Positions 1 through 8,783 of a DNA stretch of 64,000 bases are shown here, piece after piece. This DNA is from Planctomicrobium sp051465645. Its GTDB lineage: Bacteria; Planctomycetota; Planctomycetia; Planctomycetales; Planctomycetaceae. The stretch covers positions 3,658,001-3,722,000 of the forward strand of contig NZ_CP195790.1 of the NCBI RefSeq assembly GCF_051465645.1, read 5' to 3'. Each line of letters starts with the position of its first letter. The first letter of the stretch is position 1. The notes under the pieces are model-generated. The model was not told the DNA's origin, made no database searches, and saw nothing but the letters and a program-made list of their open reading frames with translations. Position numbers and translations under genes: made by a program.

Positions 1-1106
1 CGATCACCTGTGATGACCAGTTCTTTTCTTAACTCAACCAAGCGATCCCAGGAATTCATTTCAATGGCAAAGAGGACGAGAGCCAACACCATCGCCACGC
101 CGCATGAAAGTGGCAACGGGTCAGTGGCGGAACTGACTCGCAATGCAATCAGAAACAAAACCAGTGCCAGCCCAGTAAAGATCGCCAGCCTGGCAGTCGA
201 CATCGCAGTGCGTTCAAGACGACGGCCAGCCCGAGACTTCTCGGTCATCCGGTCCAGATGACGACTGAAGAGCGACTGTTCGAACTCTTCCATGTTATAG
301 CCGCGAACCAGGCGAGTCTGCTTGAGCGACTCGGACAGGAAACGGACTTCTGAATCGGCATGTGCTTCTGAAATCTGACGCTTGATCGCCCCTTGCTGAC
401 GTTCGTAGCGATAGACAAACCAGCAGGCCAGCGTCGGAATCAGGCACTCAACACCGAGCTTGAGATCAATGGCCAGAACACAAAGCACAAAAGTCGGTAA
501 CAGAATAATGCTGCGCACGAATCGCCAGCGCCACTCGGCAGCAGTCGCCCTGATCGTTTCAGAATCATCAATGAAATGATTCAAGGCCGTTTGATAGCGA
601 TGGCCGGTCAGGTCGCTGGGCCCCAATCGAAGAGTCTGCCGGTGAATCAGACTGCGCAACCAGGTCGCCAGATCTCTCGCCAGTCCGGCCGAAGCAACAC
701 GCGCCTGAACACGAGCGAGCGAGAAACCGACAAAGGCGAACAGCGACAGTACGATCAAGACGACAAGCGCCCCTCGCGTTGTTCTCAAGATCGGCAGCGA
801 TTCACAAAGCGGAGTCAACCACCGCCATGCCAGCCGATTTCCAAAGCGGACCGCTTGATCCTGAAGTCCGATGTCTGCCGACGTGGCGACGTGTGAAACG
901 ACAATCGCCTCGCCAGTGGAGGGGACCCTCGCAGTCTCGATTCCGCCCTGACTGACCAGCAGGTCAGAAAGCAAAGTCACCAGAATCAGTAATGCGATTG
1001 CGAAGAGAGAAGCACAGAACAGCCAGAAAACCAACAGTAACCCATTGCGCTCCAACCAGGAGCGCCTCGTCACCAGTCGCCGCATCGAGGTGAGCATTGC
1101 CGACAT
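1..1106 (-). CDS. ABC exporter, transmembrane part (3' end outside the window)
   Basis: Starting at ATG 1106, the frame stays open for about 368 codons and runs off the left edge, so only the N-terminal membrane domain is visible. Hydrophobic helices are seen near residues 22-46, 117-138, 205-240 and 315-345. A stretch reading SLKQTRLVRGYNMEEF matches the conserved cytoplasmic segment of the ABC exporter membrane domain (ABC_membrane fold). In this family a nucleotide-binding domain normally follows, here beyond the window. A GTG lies 12 codons upstream in frame and could be the start; neither start has a clear Shine-Dalgarno (SD). The substrate cannot be told from this half. Confidence 0.75.
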   Translation of the reverse strand, partial: MSAMLTSMRRLVTRRSWLERNGLLLVFWLFCASLFAIALLILVTLLSDLLVSQGGIETARVPSTGEAIVVSHVATSADIGLQDQAVRFGNRLAWRWLTPLCESLPILRTTRGALVVLIVLSLFAFVGFSLARVQARVASAGLARDLATWLRSLIHRQTLRLGPSDLTGHRYQTALNHFIDDSETIRATAAEWRWRFVRSIILLPTFVLCVLAIDLKLGVECLIPTLACWFVYRYERQQGAIKRQISEAHADSEVRFLSESLKQTRLVRGYNMEEFEQSLFSRHLDRMTEKSRAGRRLERTAMSTARLAIFTGLALVLFLIALRVSSATDPLPLSCGVAMVLALVLFAIEMNSWDRLVELRKELVITGD

Positions 1107-1212
1107 GAGAACCCGTTTGACGAGAGGGGAAATAGTCTCCACATCCGTGTCAGAACAACACGCATCCTACTCCTACCATCAGACTCGCTGTCGTCATAGT
1201 TGCCAAGTCACT

Positions 1213-1257
1213 TTTTCTCAAAAACGAACTGGCGACGCACTTTCGGGCGTCGCCAGT
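1213..1257 (-). terminator. Rho-independent terminator after the ABC-2 permease
   Basis: Perfect 11-bp stem (ACTGGCGACGC at 1228-1238 with its complement at 1247-1257). On the minus strand it is followed by a T-rich tail. It separates the permease gene from the ABC exporter further left, so the two are probably not one operon. Confidence 0.8.
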
Positions 1258-1348
1258 CGGAGAATTTCATTTAGTCCCACCGAACCGCCATCTGATCTCT
1301 GGGCCAATACCTCAGCCGCAGCGATCAAATGACCAACCGGAAAAACAC

Positions 1349-2326
1349 CTATGCAAGATCGCGATCTTCGAACAGGAGAAACCCGATCATGATCATCGCA
1401 GCGACATACGCAAGACAATACAAGCCTGCCATCCCGATGTACTCTGCCGGAATACTCTTCCCCGTCGCCACCGCCGACGACATGTTAAAGTGATCCAACC
1501 CCGGCAGAATCGTCGCAAAGAATCTGGCGACGAACTTCACGAAGACATTCGCGGTCCCGGAAATCGCCAGAATTGGCGTCAGGTGACCAATCACAAACAC
1601 GGCAAAGCAGGTCAATACGTTCATCATCATTGGAACGCGAGTGGAGATCGCCACGCTGACGGCCGCCATCACAGCAACTTCCATGGCGATCAATGTCACG
1701 CCAGGAATGATCGTTCTAGCAACTTCATAATAGACAGGGTTCATCATCGGAACACTGAATGGCAATCCGCCGAAGCTGCGGAAATACACAAGCGGAGACT
1801 GCTCCTTCGACGACTCTTTCAAGTCATAGTGAAACTTGTAGTAGGTCAGGAAGAAGAAGACGACAGCCAGAATCGCAATCATGATCAGCGCGGCCTGGAA
1901 GATGCCGATGTACTTCCCGAACACAAACTGGCGGCGATTGATCGGCTTGGACAACAGCGTCATCGCGGTCCGACCTTCGATTTCGTCGGCCACACTGAGA
2001 CTTGCAGTCCAGACACATTGCAGCAGCGAGCAAATCAGAATCGTCGCCAACCCGCAATCGATATACATCTTGGTGTCGTCCCCCAGAGAGAAGAACGGCA
2101 CCCACACGTTGATCGTGATAATGGTCAGTCCGATCGCGGTCATCATCAAAAAGACCGGCTGACGCACAGCTTCTTTTGTCGTCGCCCGGGCAATCACCCC
2201 GGATTGCGTCATGTAATTCAACAGCAGCAGAAGCGGAATGAAAACCGCATATCCAATCGCCAATGCAGTGTATGGCAGATGGATGACCTCATCTGGCGCC
2301 TGGGCCAAAAGACTTAATGTCCCCAT
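1349..2326 (-). CDS. ABC-2 type transporter permease
   Basis: A 325-residue integral membrane protein with six or more hydrophobic segments, including residues ~20-37, 60-80, 135-165, 205-230, 240-260 and 295-318. The cytoplasmic stretch DEIEGRTAMTLLSKPINRRQFVFGKY is typical of ABC-2 permeases of the gliding-motility/NosY type, in which the ATPase is a separate subunit. No ATPase gene lies beside it in the window, so the partner must be elsewhere. ATG 2326 is chosen because GAGG sits about 8 bases upstream; GTG 2329 directly precedes it. The substrate is unknown. A strong terminator follows. Confidence 0.75.
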   Translation of the reverse strand: MGTLSLLAQAPDEVIHLPYTALAIGYAVFIPLLLLLNYMTQSGVIARATTKEAVRQPVFLMMTAIGLTIITINVWVPFFSLGDDTKMYIDCGLATILICSLLQCVWTASLSVADEIEGRTAMTLLSKPINRRQFVFGKYIGIFQAALIMIAILAVVFFFLTYYKFHYDLKESSKEQSPLVYFRSFGGLPFSVPMMNPVYYEVARTIIPGVTLIAMEVAVMAAVSVAISTRVPMMMNVLTCFAVFVIGHLTPILAISGTANVFVKFVARFFATILPGLDHFNMSSAVATGKSIPAEYIGMAGLYCLAYVAAMIMIGFLLFEDRDLA

Positions 2327-2687
2327 CACTGATCCTCATCGCTGTAAAAACACGAGACGAAAACTGCCTGAATCCACCGCAGATATTTACCAGCGGCAAG
2401 ATTGATTCAAACCGTGAAAGAATTGCGTCCAGCCACTTTACCGCCGCGCATCACAGGGTTCAAACGAGAGCACAGCGCCATCAGGGGCTCTACGAAAAAT
2501 TAACGCACTCTTCGCAGAAACAATTCAGATAGTTGATTCGACCAGATCAAGCAGAAACAAAGTTCGCTCCGCTGACAGAATCGCCAGAGATCAAGGAAGG
2601 CTTCAGCAGCACAGCAAACCCAAAGAGAAGGCTTGCGATAACCTCAAACAACGCAATGTGTTCGAGAAGATGAGAAACCAAGAGAAA
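2327..2687. other. Intergenic, no gene seen
   Basis: Lies between the permease start and the 3' end of tRNA-Lys. It presumably holds the permease promoter. I see no convincing coding frame, RNA or repeat. Confidence 0.5.
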
Positions 2688-2760
<73 letters not shown>

Positions 2761-2912
2761 GTCTTGGAAGTGCGACACGGTAATCGCTTCGAAAGTTCCC
2801 CGCAATAGTACGGAAAGGGGAAATTTCGAATCTTCTCTCAGTTCCAGTCAGGCAGAAAGACGCGAACCAGCCAAAACAACACAATCACAACAATGACAAC
2901 AACTTAAACACA

Positions 2913-5900
2913 TCAGCAAGCATCGTTCCCAAATTCGCCAGATTCTGGGCTCACGTCGGCCACCCCATCCGATGAGGCTGACTTTCCCAAATTCAACGCT
3001 GGTAAGGCCGCCATCTGTTTTGCTTCCCAGATTCGGATACTTGCCAGACAGGTCAATAGAAACGATACGCCTCCTGTAATTCCGGCCTCTGGAAGCAATG
3101 GCAGTCGGAGCGCAAAGACCCCGGCCAGCAATGCCGCGGTGGCAATCCACCCAACGACACTGATGCCCATCATCACGTGTCCTTGCGCCGAACGGCGTTT
3201 CACACGCGAGACAGCCACCGCTGTTCTGGCGGAATAATTGGCCAATTCACGAAACGAATGGATATCCGCCCGAATTGATTCCTTCTCTCCAGACACCAGC
3301 TTTCGAGTGCGGCGAGCCGGAGCAGGGGCCTCCTCCCCAAAATCTTCCTTCTCTTCGTGACTGACGACTTTGGCTTGCCCCGTTGAAACATAATTCGAAG
3401 ACGCTGCTTTGATCACCTCAGGGACATCCTGCCCGCCCGGTCGGGATCTTGCCAGCAACAGCTGCATGTACTGCTCAATCCCAAGGTCGCCGTCATCCTC
3501 TGCTGCCGAACTTTCCACTTGTGTCGACTGCGATTGTTGTGGAAGAACAGTCTCCCGCAATACTTCAGCACGATCGTCTAAAGCCGACTCACGCGGCTCA
3601 TTCCCATTTTCATGCGACTCCGTTTTCGAATCGAGACCGAACAAACTGGCCAACTGACTCCGCAGTTGCAGCGCCTTTTCATCTGCATCGTCAAGTTGAT
3701 GTCCGCTCTCACCTGACTCTTCGTCATGATGTTCGCCAGTCTCCCGAACATTCAGTGAACACTGCTGATCCGTTGAGTTCGACTTGAAGAGACTTCTCAG
3801 CAACGGCGAGACAGGCAGATCCTCAACATCAAAATCATCGCGATGCCCTGGTTCATCTTCCTCGACGTCCCCGATGCCACGTTTGTCGAACGAAGTCCTG
3901 ACAGGATCCTCGGACTCGGATGTCAGGTAGTTTGCCTGCTCTTCCAACTGCTGTAATTGAACCTGTAAATCGACGAGAGCGCGGTCACGATCACCCAGAG
4001 TAGAACGCTGCTCCTCGAACTTTGCATTCAGGACGACACTCGCCTGCTGCATATCCGCGAGTTGGCGTCGAAGTTGAGTTAACTCAGATTCAAGTTGGCT
4101 CTTCGCGGCTTCAGCGTGCCCTAGCTTTTCCTCCAGAGCGGCGTTGATTTCGTTTTGCGAGGACTCCAATTGACGAGTCTGCTGCTCGCTCTCTTGCTGT
4201 TCGAGTGCCCGACTCTCAGTCAAGAACTTGAACTCGGTCCGTTCCTGATTCAACTGTTCGCGGAGCGCTTCAAGCTCCTGCTGAATCTTCGACAGACCTT
4301 CCTGTTCCTGATCGAGCAACTGTCGGCGGATTTGCAGTTGCTCACGATCATATTCGTCGCGACTTCGTTCCGCCGCGATCTCGCTCCGCAATCGAACAAA
4401 GTTCTGCTGCTCCGCGTCGATTTCGGCCTGACGAATTTCGACAGCCTCGCGTTCCTGCTCCAATTCCATCTTTTGAGCAGCCAGTTCCGAAAGGGATTTC
4501 TGAAGCTCCGCTGAATTGAGTTGCTGGTCCTCTTGCAGCTGCAACCGCCGAGCCTGCTTCTCCTGGAACTCTGCTTCTTGAGTTGCAACGCGCTCTTCCC
4601 GCAAACGAATCTGCTCTGACTGGGCGTCGAGCGAGAGTGTCCGTGATTCCAATTCGGATTTGAGCTGTTCGATCCGCAGCGCCTCGGTCTTCAACTCATC
4701 TCGCTGCACAGCGATCCGTTGCAGCTCTCGATTCAGCCGGTCCGCCTCGGTCACATGCTCAGAAGTCCGTTGCTGTTCATTAAGTTGAAAGTTCCGTTGA
4801 CTTTCCTGCAGCTTTTCCAGTTGGATCTGCAGCTCGGATTCGCGCTGCGACAACTTCTGTTCGCGAGCCTGAAACTCAGTCACTTTTGAACTGAACCGAG
4901 CGAATTGCTCTTTCAATTCCAGATCCGCTTCTTCCAGACGCAGTTGAGATTGCGCCAGCTCGGCTTGTTCTTGTGCAAATGCCCCCCGAAGTGCTTCCAG
5001 GGTTTGAAGCTCATTCTCCAGCTTCAGTTCTCGCAGGCGCAATTCACCTGAAACGCTTTCATTCGCTTTCGCACGCTGTTCAACACTCGCAACTTGAGCG
5101 TCGAGCGTTTTCTTCTGTTCGCCAATTTCGTCTTTGAGAATCGCCAGCTGCGACTCTTCCTCCCCAATGGATTGAGCTCGAAAAAGCAGAGTTTGCTCAA
5201 GTTCATCAAGCAGGTTCTTGCGGTTCTCGGAAACCTGATTCCATTGTTCCTGCTCCTGCTTGAAATTGAGCGCCTGAACTTCGCTCTGCCTGGTGAGCTC
5301 AGCAATGCCTGCAAGACGGCGATGAATTTCTTCTTCCCGACGATCAAGATCAACGGTTCTCGACTTGAGCTGTCGAAACTGAGCATCGTTTCTCGCAAGC
5401 AAATTGCGGCAACCGATTTCACGATTCTCAATTTCTGACAGTTGTGATGCGAGTCCATCCTGACGCTGATTGAAATCATTGATGCGGAACTTCAGCAGTC
5501 GATGAATTCGTGTCTGTTCCGTCGCACGTCGAGCCAGTTCCGCATGCCGGTCATCCAGCAATCTCTGAAACTGAGCCAGTTCACGCTCTGCTTCTGAGTG
5601 ACGGGTCTCGTCTTCTGCCCCTTGGGGAGCGGCTGCTAACAAGCGTGCTCGGGCGTCATTCAACAGCTCCCACTGCTGAGACAATTCTTCATTGCGATGC
5701 GAAAGAATCATTCGATCATGCGTAAGATTGTCTCGCACGACCCGTTCCCGTTCGAGCACGTCATTTAACGCAGCCTGAACCGCACTGAGCAACTCTTCCA
5801 ACTGCTCCTTCCGTCGCACGTCGCCTGTCTGCCTGGGCGATTTTCCAAAGAGCGCCTCACTGAGAAGTGCCTCCGAATCCAATTTTGGTGATGCGGGAAC

Positions 5901-6287
5901 TCTCTGCGAATTTGTCGCCTCTGCATCTCTCTGAGCAACCCGAAATTCCACAGGGCCAACAATCAGACGATCACCGATTCGCAGCGAACCTTCAGTCAAG
6001 ACCCCATCGTTAATCCACGTCAATGGCGACCAGGCTTTGACTATATTCTGGAACTCGCCAACAACCAGAGTGCAATGTCGGGACGCGACCCCGGTCTCCG
6101 GCAAAACGATGTGACACTGTTCCCCGGAACCGATTGTATATCGCCCTGGGCCAAGCGAGATCGGCTGACGGCCAGCATGCCGGCGCACTGGGATTAATTG
6201 AATGCCTGGCAGAGTCGAATTTGCCCCAGACGAATTTCTCGCGGAAATTCGGTCGGATCCAAATGTTGAAATTGATGGCATCGACAT
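2913..6287 (-). CDS. FHA-domain giant coiled-coil membrane protein
   Basis: A protein of 1124 residues. Near residues 40-118 is an FHA phosphopeptide-binding domain, with the GRYTIGS turn and the SRHCTL strand expected of the fold. From about 150 to 780 it is an almost unbroken Gln/Glu/Leu/Arg-rich coiled coil. An acidic, Ser/Gln-rich low-complexity stretch follows, and two adjacent hydrophobic helices (around VVGWIATAALLAGVFALRL and GVSFLLTCLASI) lie near the C-terminus. The layout suggests a tail-anchored protein that reads Ser/Thr phosphorylation at its N-terminal end, perhaps as a scaffold. A kinase is encoded at 21.9-23.7 kb, but no link is shown. Function unknown. It is monocistronic by spacing. 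Confidence 0.75.
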   Translation of the reverse strand: MSMPSISTFGSDRISARNSSGANSTLPGIQLIPVRRHAGRQPISLGPGRYTIGSGEQCHIVLPETGVASRHCTLVVGEFQNIVKAWSPLTWINDGVLTEGSLRIGDRLIVGPVEFRVAQRDAEATNSQRVPASPKLDSEALLSEALFGKSPRQTGDVRRKEQLEELLSAVQAALNDVLERERVVRDNLTHDRMILSHRNEELSQQWELLNDARARLLAAAPQGAEDETRHSEAERELAQFQRLLDDRHAELARRATEQTRIHRLLKFRINDFNQRQDGLASQLSEIENREIGCRNLLARNDAQFRQLKSRTVDLDRREEEIHRRLAGIAELTRQSEVQALNFKQEQEQWNQVSENRKNLLDELEQTLLFRAQSIGEEESQLAILKDEIGEQKKTLDAQVASVEQRAKANESVSGELRLRELKLENELQTLEALRGAFAQEQAELAQSQLRLEEADLELKEQFARFSSKVTEFQAREQKLSQRESELQIQLEKLQESQRNFQLNEQQRTSEHVTEADRLNRELQRIAVQRDELKTEALRIEQLKSELESRTLSLDAQSEQIRLREERVATQEAEFQEKQARRLQLQEDQQLNSAELQKSLSELAAQKMELEQEREAVEIRQAEIDAEQQNFVRLRSEIAAERSRDEYDREQLQIRRQLLDQEQEGLSKIQQELEALREQLNQERTEFKFLTESRALEQQESEQQTRQLESSQNEINAALEEKLGHAEAAKSQLESELTQLRRQLADMQQASVVLNAKFEEQRSTLGDRDRALVDLQVQLQQLEEQANYLTSESEDPVRTSFDKRGIGDVEEDEPGHRDDFDVEDLPVSPLLRSLFKSNSTDQQCSLNVRETGEHHDEESGESGHQLDDADEKALQLRSQLASLFGLDSKTESHENGNEPRESALDDRAEVLRETVLPQQSQSTQVESSAAEDDGDLGIEQYMQLLLARSRPGGQDVPEVIKAASSNYVSTGQAKVVSHEEKEDFGEEAPAPARRTRKLVSGEKESIRADIHSFRELANYSARTAVAVSRVKRRSAQGHVMMGISVVGWIATAALLAGVFALRLPLLPEAGITGGVSFLLTCLASIRIWEAKQMAALPALNLGKSASSDGVADVSPESGEFGNDAC

Positions 6288-6828
6288 AACTCAAACTCGG
6301 CTGAAGTTCACAGAAACGCACGCAAGGTCTGCGTATTTTCCGGCATATTGAACCTCTAGCTCACAACTCGCCCCGTTGCCGCCAAAAATGTTGTGAAAAA
6401 GCATCGAGCGTAAAACAAACTCGATAAGGGATAACGGTTAGTCCACGCTGACACCGCAAAACGCTCACGACTGCACCAATTAAGAAGGGTTCTCCGGCAG
6501 CAAATTCCCTCCAACACCTATAAGCAACCTCTTTTCACTACAAAACCGTCCTCGAAATGATGGCGCTATTGTCAGTTTTACAACACACGCTCGCAAATCT
6601 TTCGAAAAGATAACAGCACATAAACCATGACGATAAATCTGGTTACAACCATTCATAAAAATGTGGCACGAAGTGTGTATTTCTCCTGAAGCACAAGACG
6701 CCGACAGAAACAGCTTGCACTCCAGCCTGTCACGGATCGAAACGCAGCGGAGTCGATTTGCAAGCTGATTTGAATCTGCCTGGTCACGTGGACCTGTCGT
6801 CACTCACGACTTTTCAAGGAGAGAGACA
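6288..6828. other. Long intergenic region upstream of the His-rich gene
   Basis: Five hundred and forty bases between the divergent FHA and His-rich genes. It has no open frame with convincing composition and no recognisable RNA. The last 15 bases contain AAGGAGAGAGAC, a strong SD for the ATG at 6829. Promoters for both neighbours must lie here. Confidence 0.5.
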
Positions 6829-7028
6829 ATGAAAACGTTCGCAATCATCGCCGTTGCATTAGGTGGGCTGTTCTTTGCAACCGCAAATCAAGCTGAGGCC
6901 CATTCACCTCGCCGATCCCACGGTCATCACCACGGTCATCATCATGGTCACTGGGGACACGGGCATTGGGGCCACGGGCACGGACACTGGGGGCATGGCC
7001 ATTGGGGTCACGGTCACTGGGGACATGG

Positions 7029-7057
7029 TGGAGTTTCCCACGAATGGTGGGCGCTGG
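7029..7057 (+). repeat. Left terminal inverted repeat of the IS3 element
   Basis: Twenty-nine bases identical to the reverse complement of 8253-8281. Confidence 0.95.
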
Positions 7058-7094
7058 GTTAAGCCCTTATGATTCCCAGTGAGGAGAGCATTGC

Positions 7095-7391
7095 ATGTCG
7101 CAGAGTCGTCGTATTTTCACAGCGGAGTTCAAGCGTGACGCGTTGCAGCTGATGCAGCGTGAAGGTCTTTCACAAGCCGAAGTGGCTCGGCGTCTGGAGA
7201 TTGATCCCAGCACGATTCGCAAATGGCAGCGGCGACTGGAGTCTCAAGGAGAACAGGCATTTCCTGGCAAGGGGCAACTGGCTCCTCTGGAGGAAGAGAA
7301 TCGACGTCTGCGGGAGGAGAATGCTCGGCTCAAGATGGAGAGGGACATCTTAAAAAAAGCTGCCACATTCTTCGCGAAGGAGCTCAAGTGA
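7095..7391 (+). CDS. IS3-family transposase OrfA
   Basis: A 98-residue protein. The N-terminal helix-turn-helix (FTAEFKRDALQLM ... SQAEVARRLEIDPSTIRKW) binds the element ends. It is followed by a leucine-zipper-like coiled coil (EEENRRLREENARLKMERDILKK) used for multimerisation. The C-terminal KKAATFFAKELK is typical of the IS3 group. Its stop codon overlaps the GTG of orfB, and an A7 run upstream allows a -1 frameshift into orfB. Confidence 0.95.
   Translation: MSQSRRIFTAEFKRDALQLMQREGLSQAEVARRLEIDPSTIRKWQRRLESQGEQAFPGKGQLAPLEEENRRLREENARLKMERDILKKAATFFAKELK
7352..7358 (+). other. Probable -1 programmed frameshift site (A7)
   Basis: Seven consecutive A within orfA (TTA AAA AAA G). Slipping back one base joins orfA to the orfB frame, which is open across this point back to 7223. 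This gives an OrfAB transposase ending at 8245, as known for IS3-family elements. Confidence 0.75.
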
Positions 7392-8245
7392 GATACTCCT
7401 TTATTGACGATCATCGTGAGCAGTGGCCGGTTTCGGTGCAATGTTGTGTGCTGCAAGTTTCACGAAGCGGGTTCTATGCCTGGTGCTCTCGTGAAGAGGG
7501 CATCACAGCTGTGCGTCGTGCGGAGCTGACGGAGCGGATTCGTGAAGTTCACGAGACCAGTCGGCGAACATACGGTTCCCCCCGAGTGCATGCCGAACTG
7601 CTTGCTCAAGGTCATCGCTGCAACCGCAAGACCGTGGCAAAATACATGCGGAATGCTGGGATTCAAGCCAAATCGCATCGCAAGTTCCGTGTGAGGACGA
7701 CCGATTCCAACCATGCTCATCCCGTGGCTTCCAACATTGTGAATCGAGACTTTCAGCCATCAGGTCAGAATCAGACCTGGACTACTGACATCACCTACGT
7801 GGCGACGAAGGAAGGCTGGTTATATCTGGCGGCCGTGGAGGATTTATTCACTCGACAGATCGTGGGCTGGTCGATGTCGGCGAAGATCGACAGCCGTCTG
7901 GTGGTCGACGCTCTGGAAATGGCGATTGCTCGTCAATGTCCAGGAGAAGAACTGCTGGCTCACTCCGACCGTGGCGTGCAGTATGCGAGTGAGCATTACC
8001 AGAGACTGCTCAAGGAACATGGCATCACGTGTTCAATGAGTCGCAAAGGCAACTGTTATGATAATGCACCGATGGAATCGTTCTTCGCCACCTTGAAGAA
8101 AGAATTGGTGCATCACGAGCAGTATCAGACCCGAGCAGAGGCTCGAGCGAGCCTGTTTGAATACATCGAAGTGTTCTACAACCGGATCCGCAGACACTCC
8201 GCCTTGAACTATCAAACCCCAGTCCAGTTCGCAGAGGCCGCATAA
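7388..8245 (+). CDS. IS3-family transposase OrfB (DDE integrase domain)
   Basis: About 285 residues from GTG 7388, which overlaps the orfA stop. It is probably made mostly as the C-terminal part of a frameshifted OrfAB. It has an N-terminal HTH_21-like segment (RRTYGSPRVHAELLAQG) and an rve/DDE catalytic core with Asp in WTTDITYV, Asp in HSDRGVQYAS and Glu in NAPMESFFATLKKE. The NRIRRHSALNYQTP tail is characteristic of the family. All catalytic residues are intact, so the element is likely active. Confidence 0.95.
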   Translation: MRYSFIDDHREQWPVSVQCCVLQVSRSGFYAWCSREEGITAVRRAELTERIREVHETSRRTYGSPRVHAELLAQGHRCNRKTVAKYMRNAGIQAKSHRKFRVRTTDSNHAHPVASNIVNRDFQPSGQNQTWTTDITYVATKEGWLYLAAVEDLFTRQIVGWSMSAKIDSRLVVDALEMAIARQCPGEELLAHSDRGVQYASEHYQRLLKEHGITCSMSRKGNCYDNAPMESFFATLKKELVHHEQYQTRAEARASLFEYIEVFYNRIRRHSALNYQTPVQFAEAA

Positions 8246-8252
8246 CCACCTT

Positions 8253-8281
8253 CCAGCGCCCACCATTCGTGGGAAACTCCA
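8253..8281 (-). repeat. Right terminal inverted repeat of the IS3 element
   Basis: Perfect 29-bp inverted copy of 7029-7057; followed by the TGG target duplication. Confidence 0.95.
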
Positions 8282-8393
8282 TGGACATTGGGGGCATGGA
8301 CACTGGGGGCATGGACACTGGGGGCATGGACACTGGGGACACCGCCCAGGTCATGGGCACTGGGGACATGGGCACCACCACCATCACCGCTAA

Positions 8394-8783
8394 TTCAGGT
8401 CGGATTATGGCAAGACCATGCAGCCCTGTGCCTGAACGGAAAGACACAGACACCTGCGAGTGTGCAAAGCTCCGGCCACCTGAAATTCCGTTATCCATCT
8501 CCAGCCCTGACGTTGCGTTCGCTCTGGCACAAAGAGAAAGACTCTCAGTGCCTGCGAACGCGACATCGTTTTCAGAGACGGGGCATCAACAAATTCGGCC
8601 CACCAGAGAGACTCATTTGCCGTCATTTCCGGTGAGAATCCGACTCAGTCGTGTCACCTGCCAAGATCTGGCGCCATGATGATCTCTCGAACAAATTGTC
8701 CCTTGCAGTCTGCCTGTTGAGCCATCATTGTCTATCTTAATGTGATTCCCAATTGAGATCTGGCATTAACAGGCTGCTACATC
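8394..8783. other. Intergenic, no gene seen
   Basis: Between the end of the His-rich pseudogene and the GlcE-like gene. I find no supported coding frame, RNA or repeat. It presumably contains the promoter for the downstream flavoprotein. Confidence 0.45.

Larger units (their letters stand above)
7029..8281 (+). mobile_element. IS3-family insertion sequence, intact
   Basis: A 1253-bp element with perfect 29-bp terminal inverted repeats starting TGGAGTTTCCC, flanked by direct repeats TGG at 7026-7028 and 8282-8284. It has overlapping orfA and orfB with an A7 slippery run, a hallmark of IS3-type elements. Perfect ends, intact reading frames and a clean target duplication indicate a recent insertion. 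Confidence 0.95.
6829..8393 (+). pseudogene. His/Gly/Trp-repeat secreted protein, split by an IS3 element
   Basis: The 5' part (6829-7028) encodes a signal peptide (MKTFAIIAVALGGLFFATA, likely cleaved after QAEA) and then tandem GHWGH-type repeats. The repeats resume at 8285 and end in GHHHHHR with the stop codon at 8391-8393. Removing 7029-8281 and one copy of the TGG duplication gives a single open frame of 309 bases (102 residues), so the insertion is the only lesion. His-rich secreted repeats usually bind metals; that role is inferred. As it stands, translation would end inside the element after about 77 residues. An excellent SD precedes the ATG. Confidence 0.85.

Noticed and set aside
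1490..2317. 275-codon frame antisense to the ABC-2 permease
   Set aside because: Extremely His/Gln/Arg-rich product produced by reverse reading of hydrophobic codons; the permease is the real gene.
6480..6803. 107-codon minus-strand frame upstream of the His-rich gene
   Set aside because: No SD, mixed Cys/Arg/Ser composition, and it would overlap the promoter region of the His-rich gene.
6900..8390. Regular short repeats that look array-like
   Set aside because: They are codon-level GHWGH repeats within a reading frame, not a CRISPR array: there are no unique spacers of constant length.
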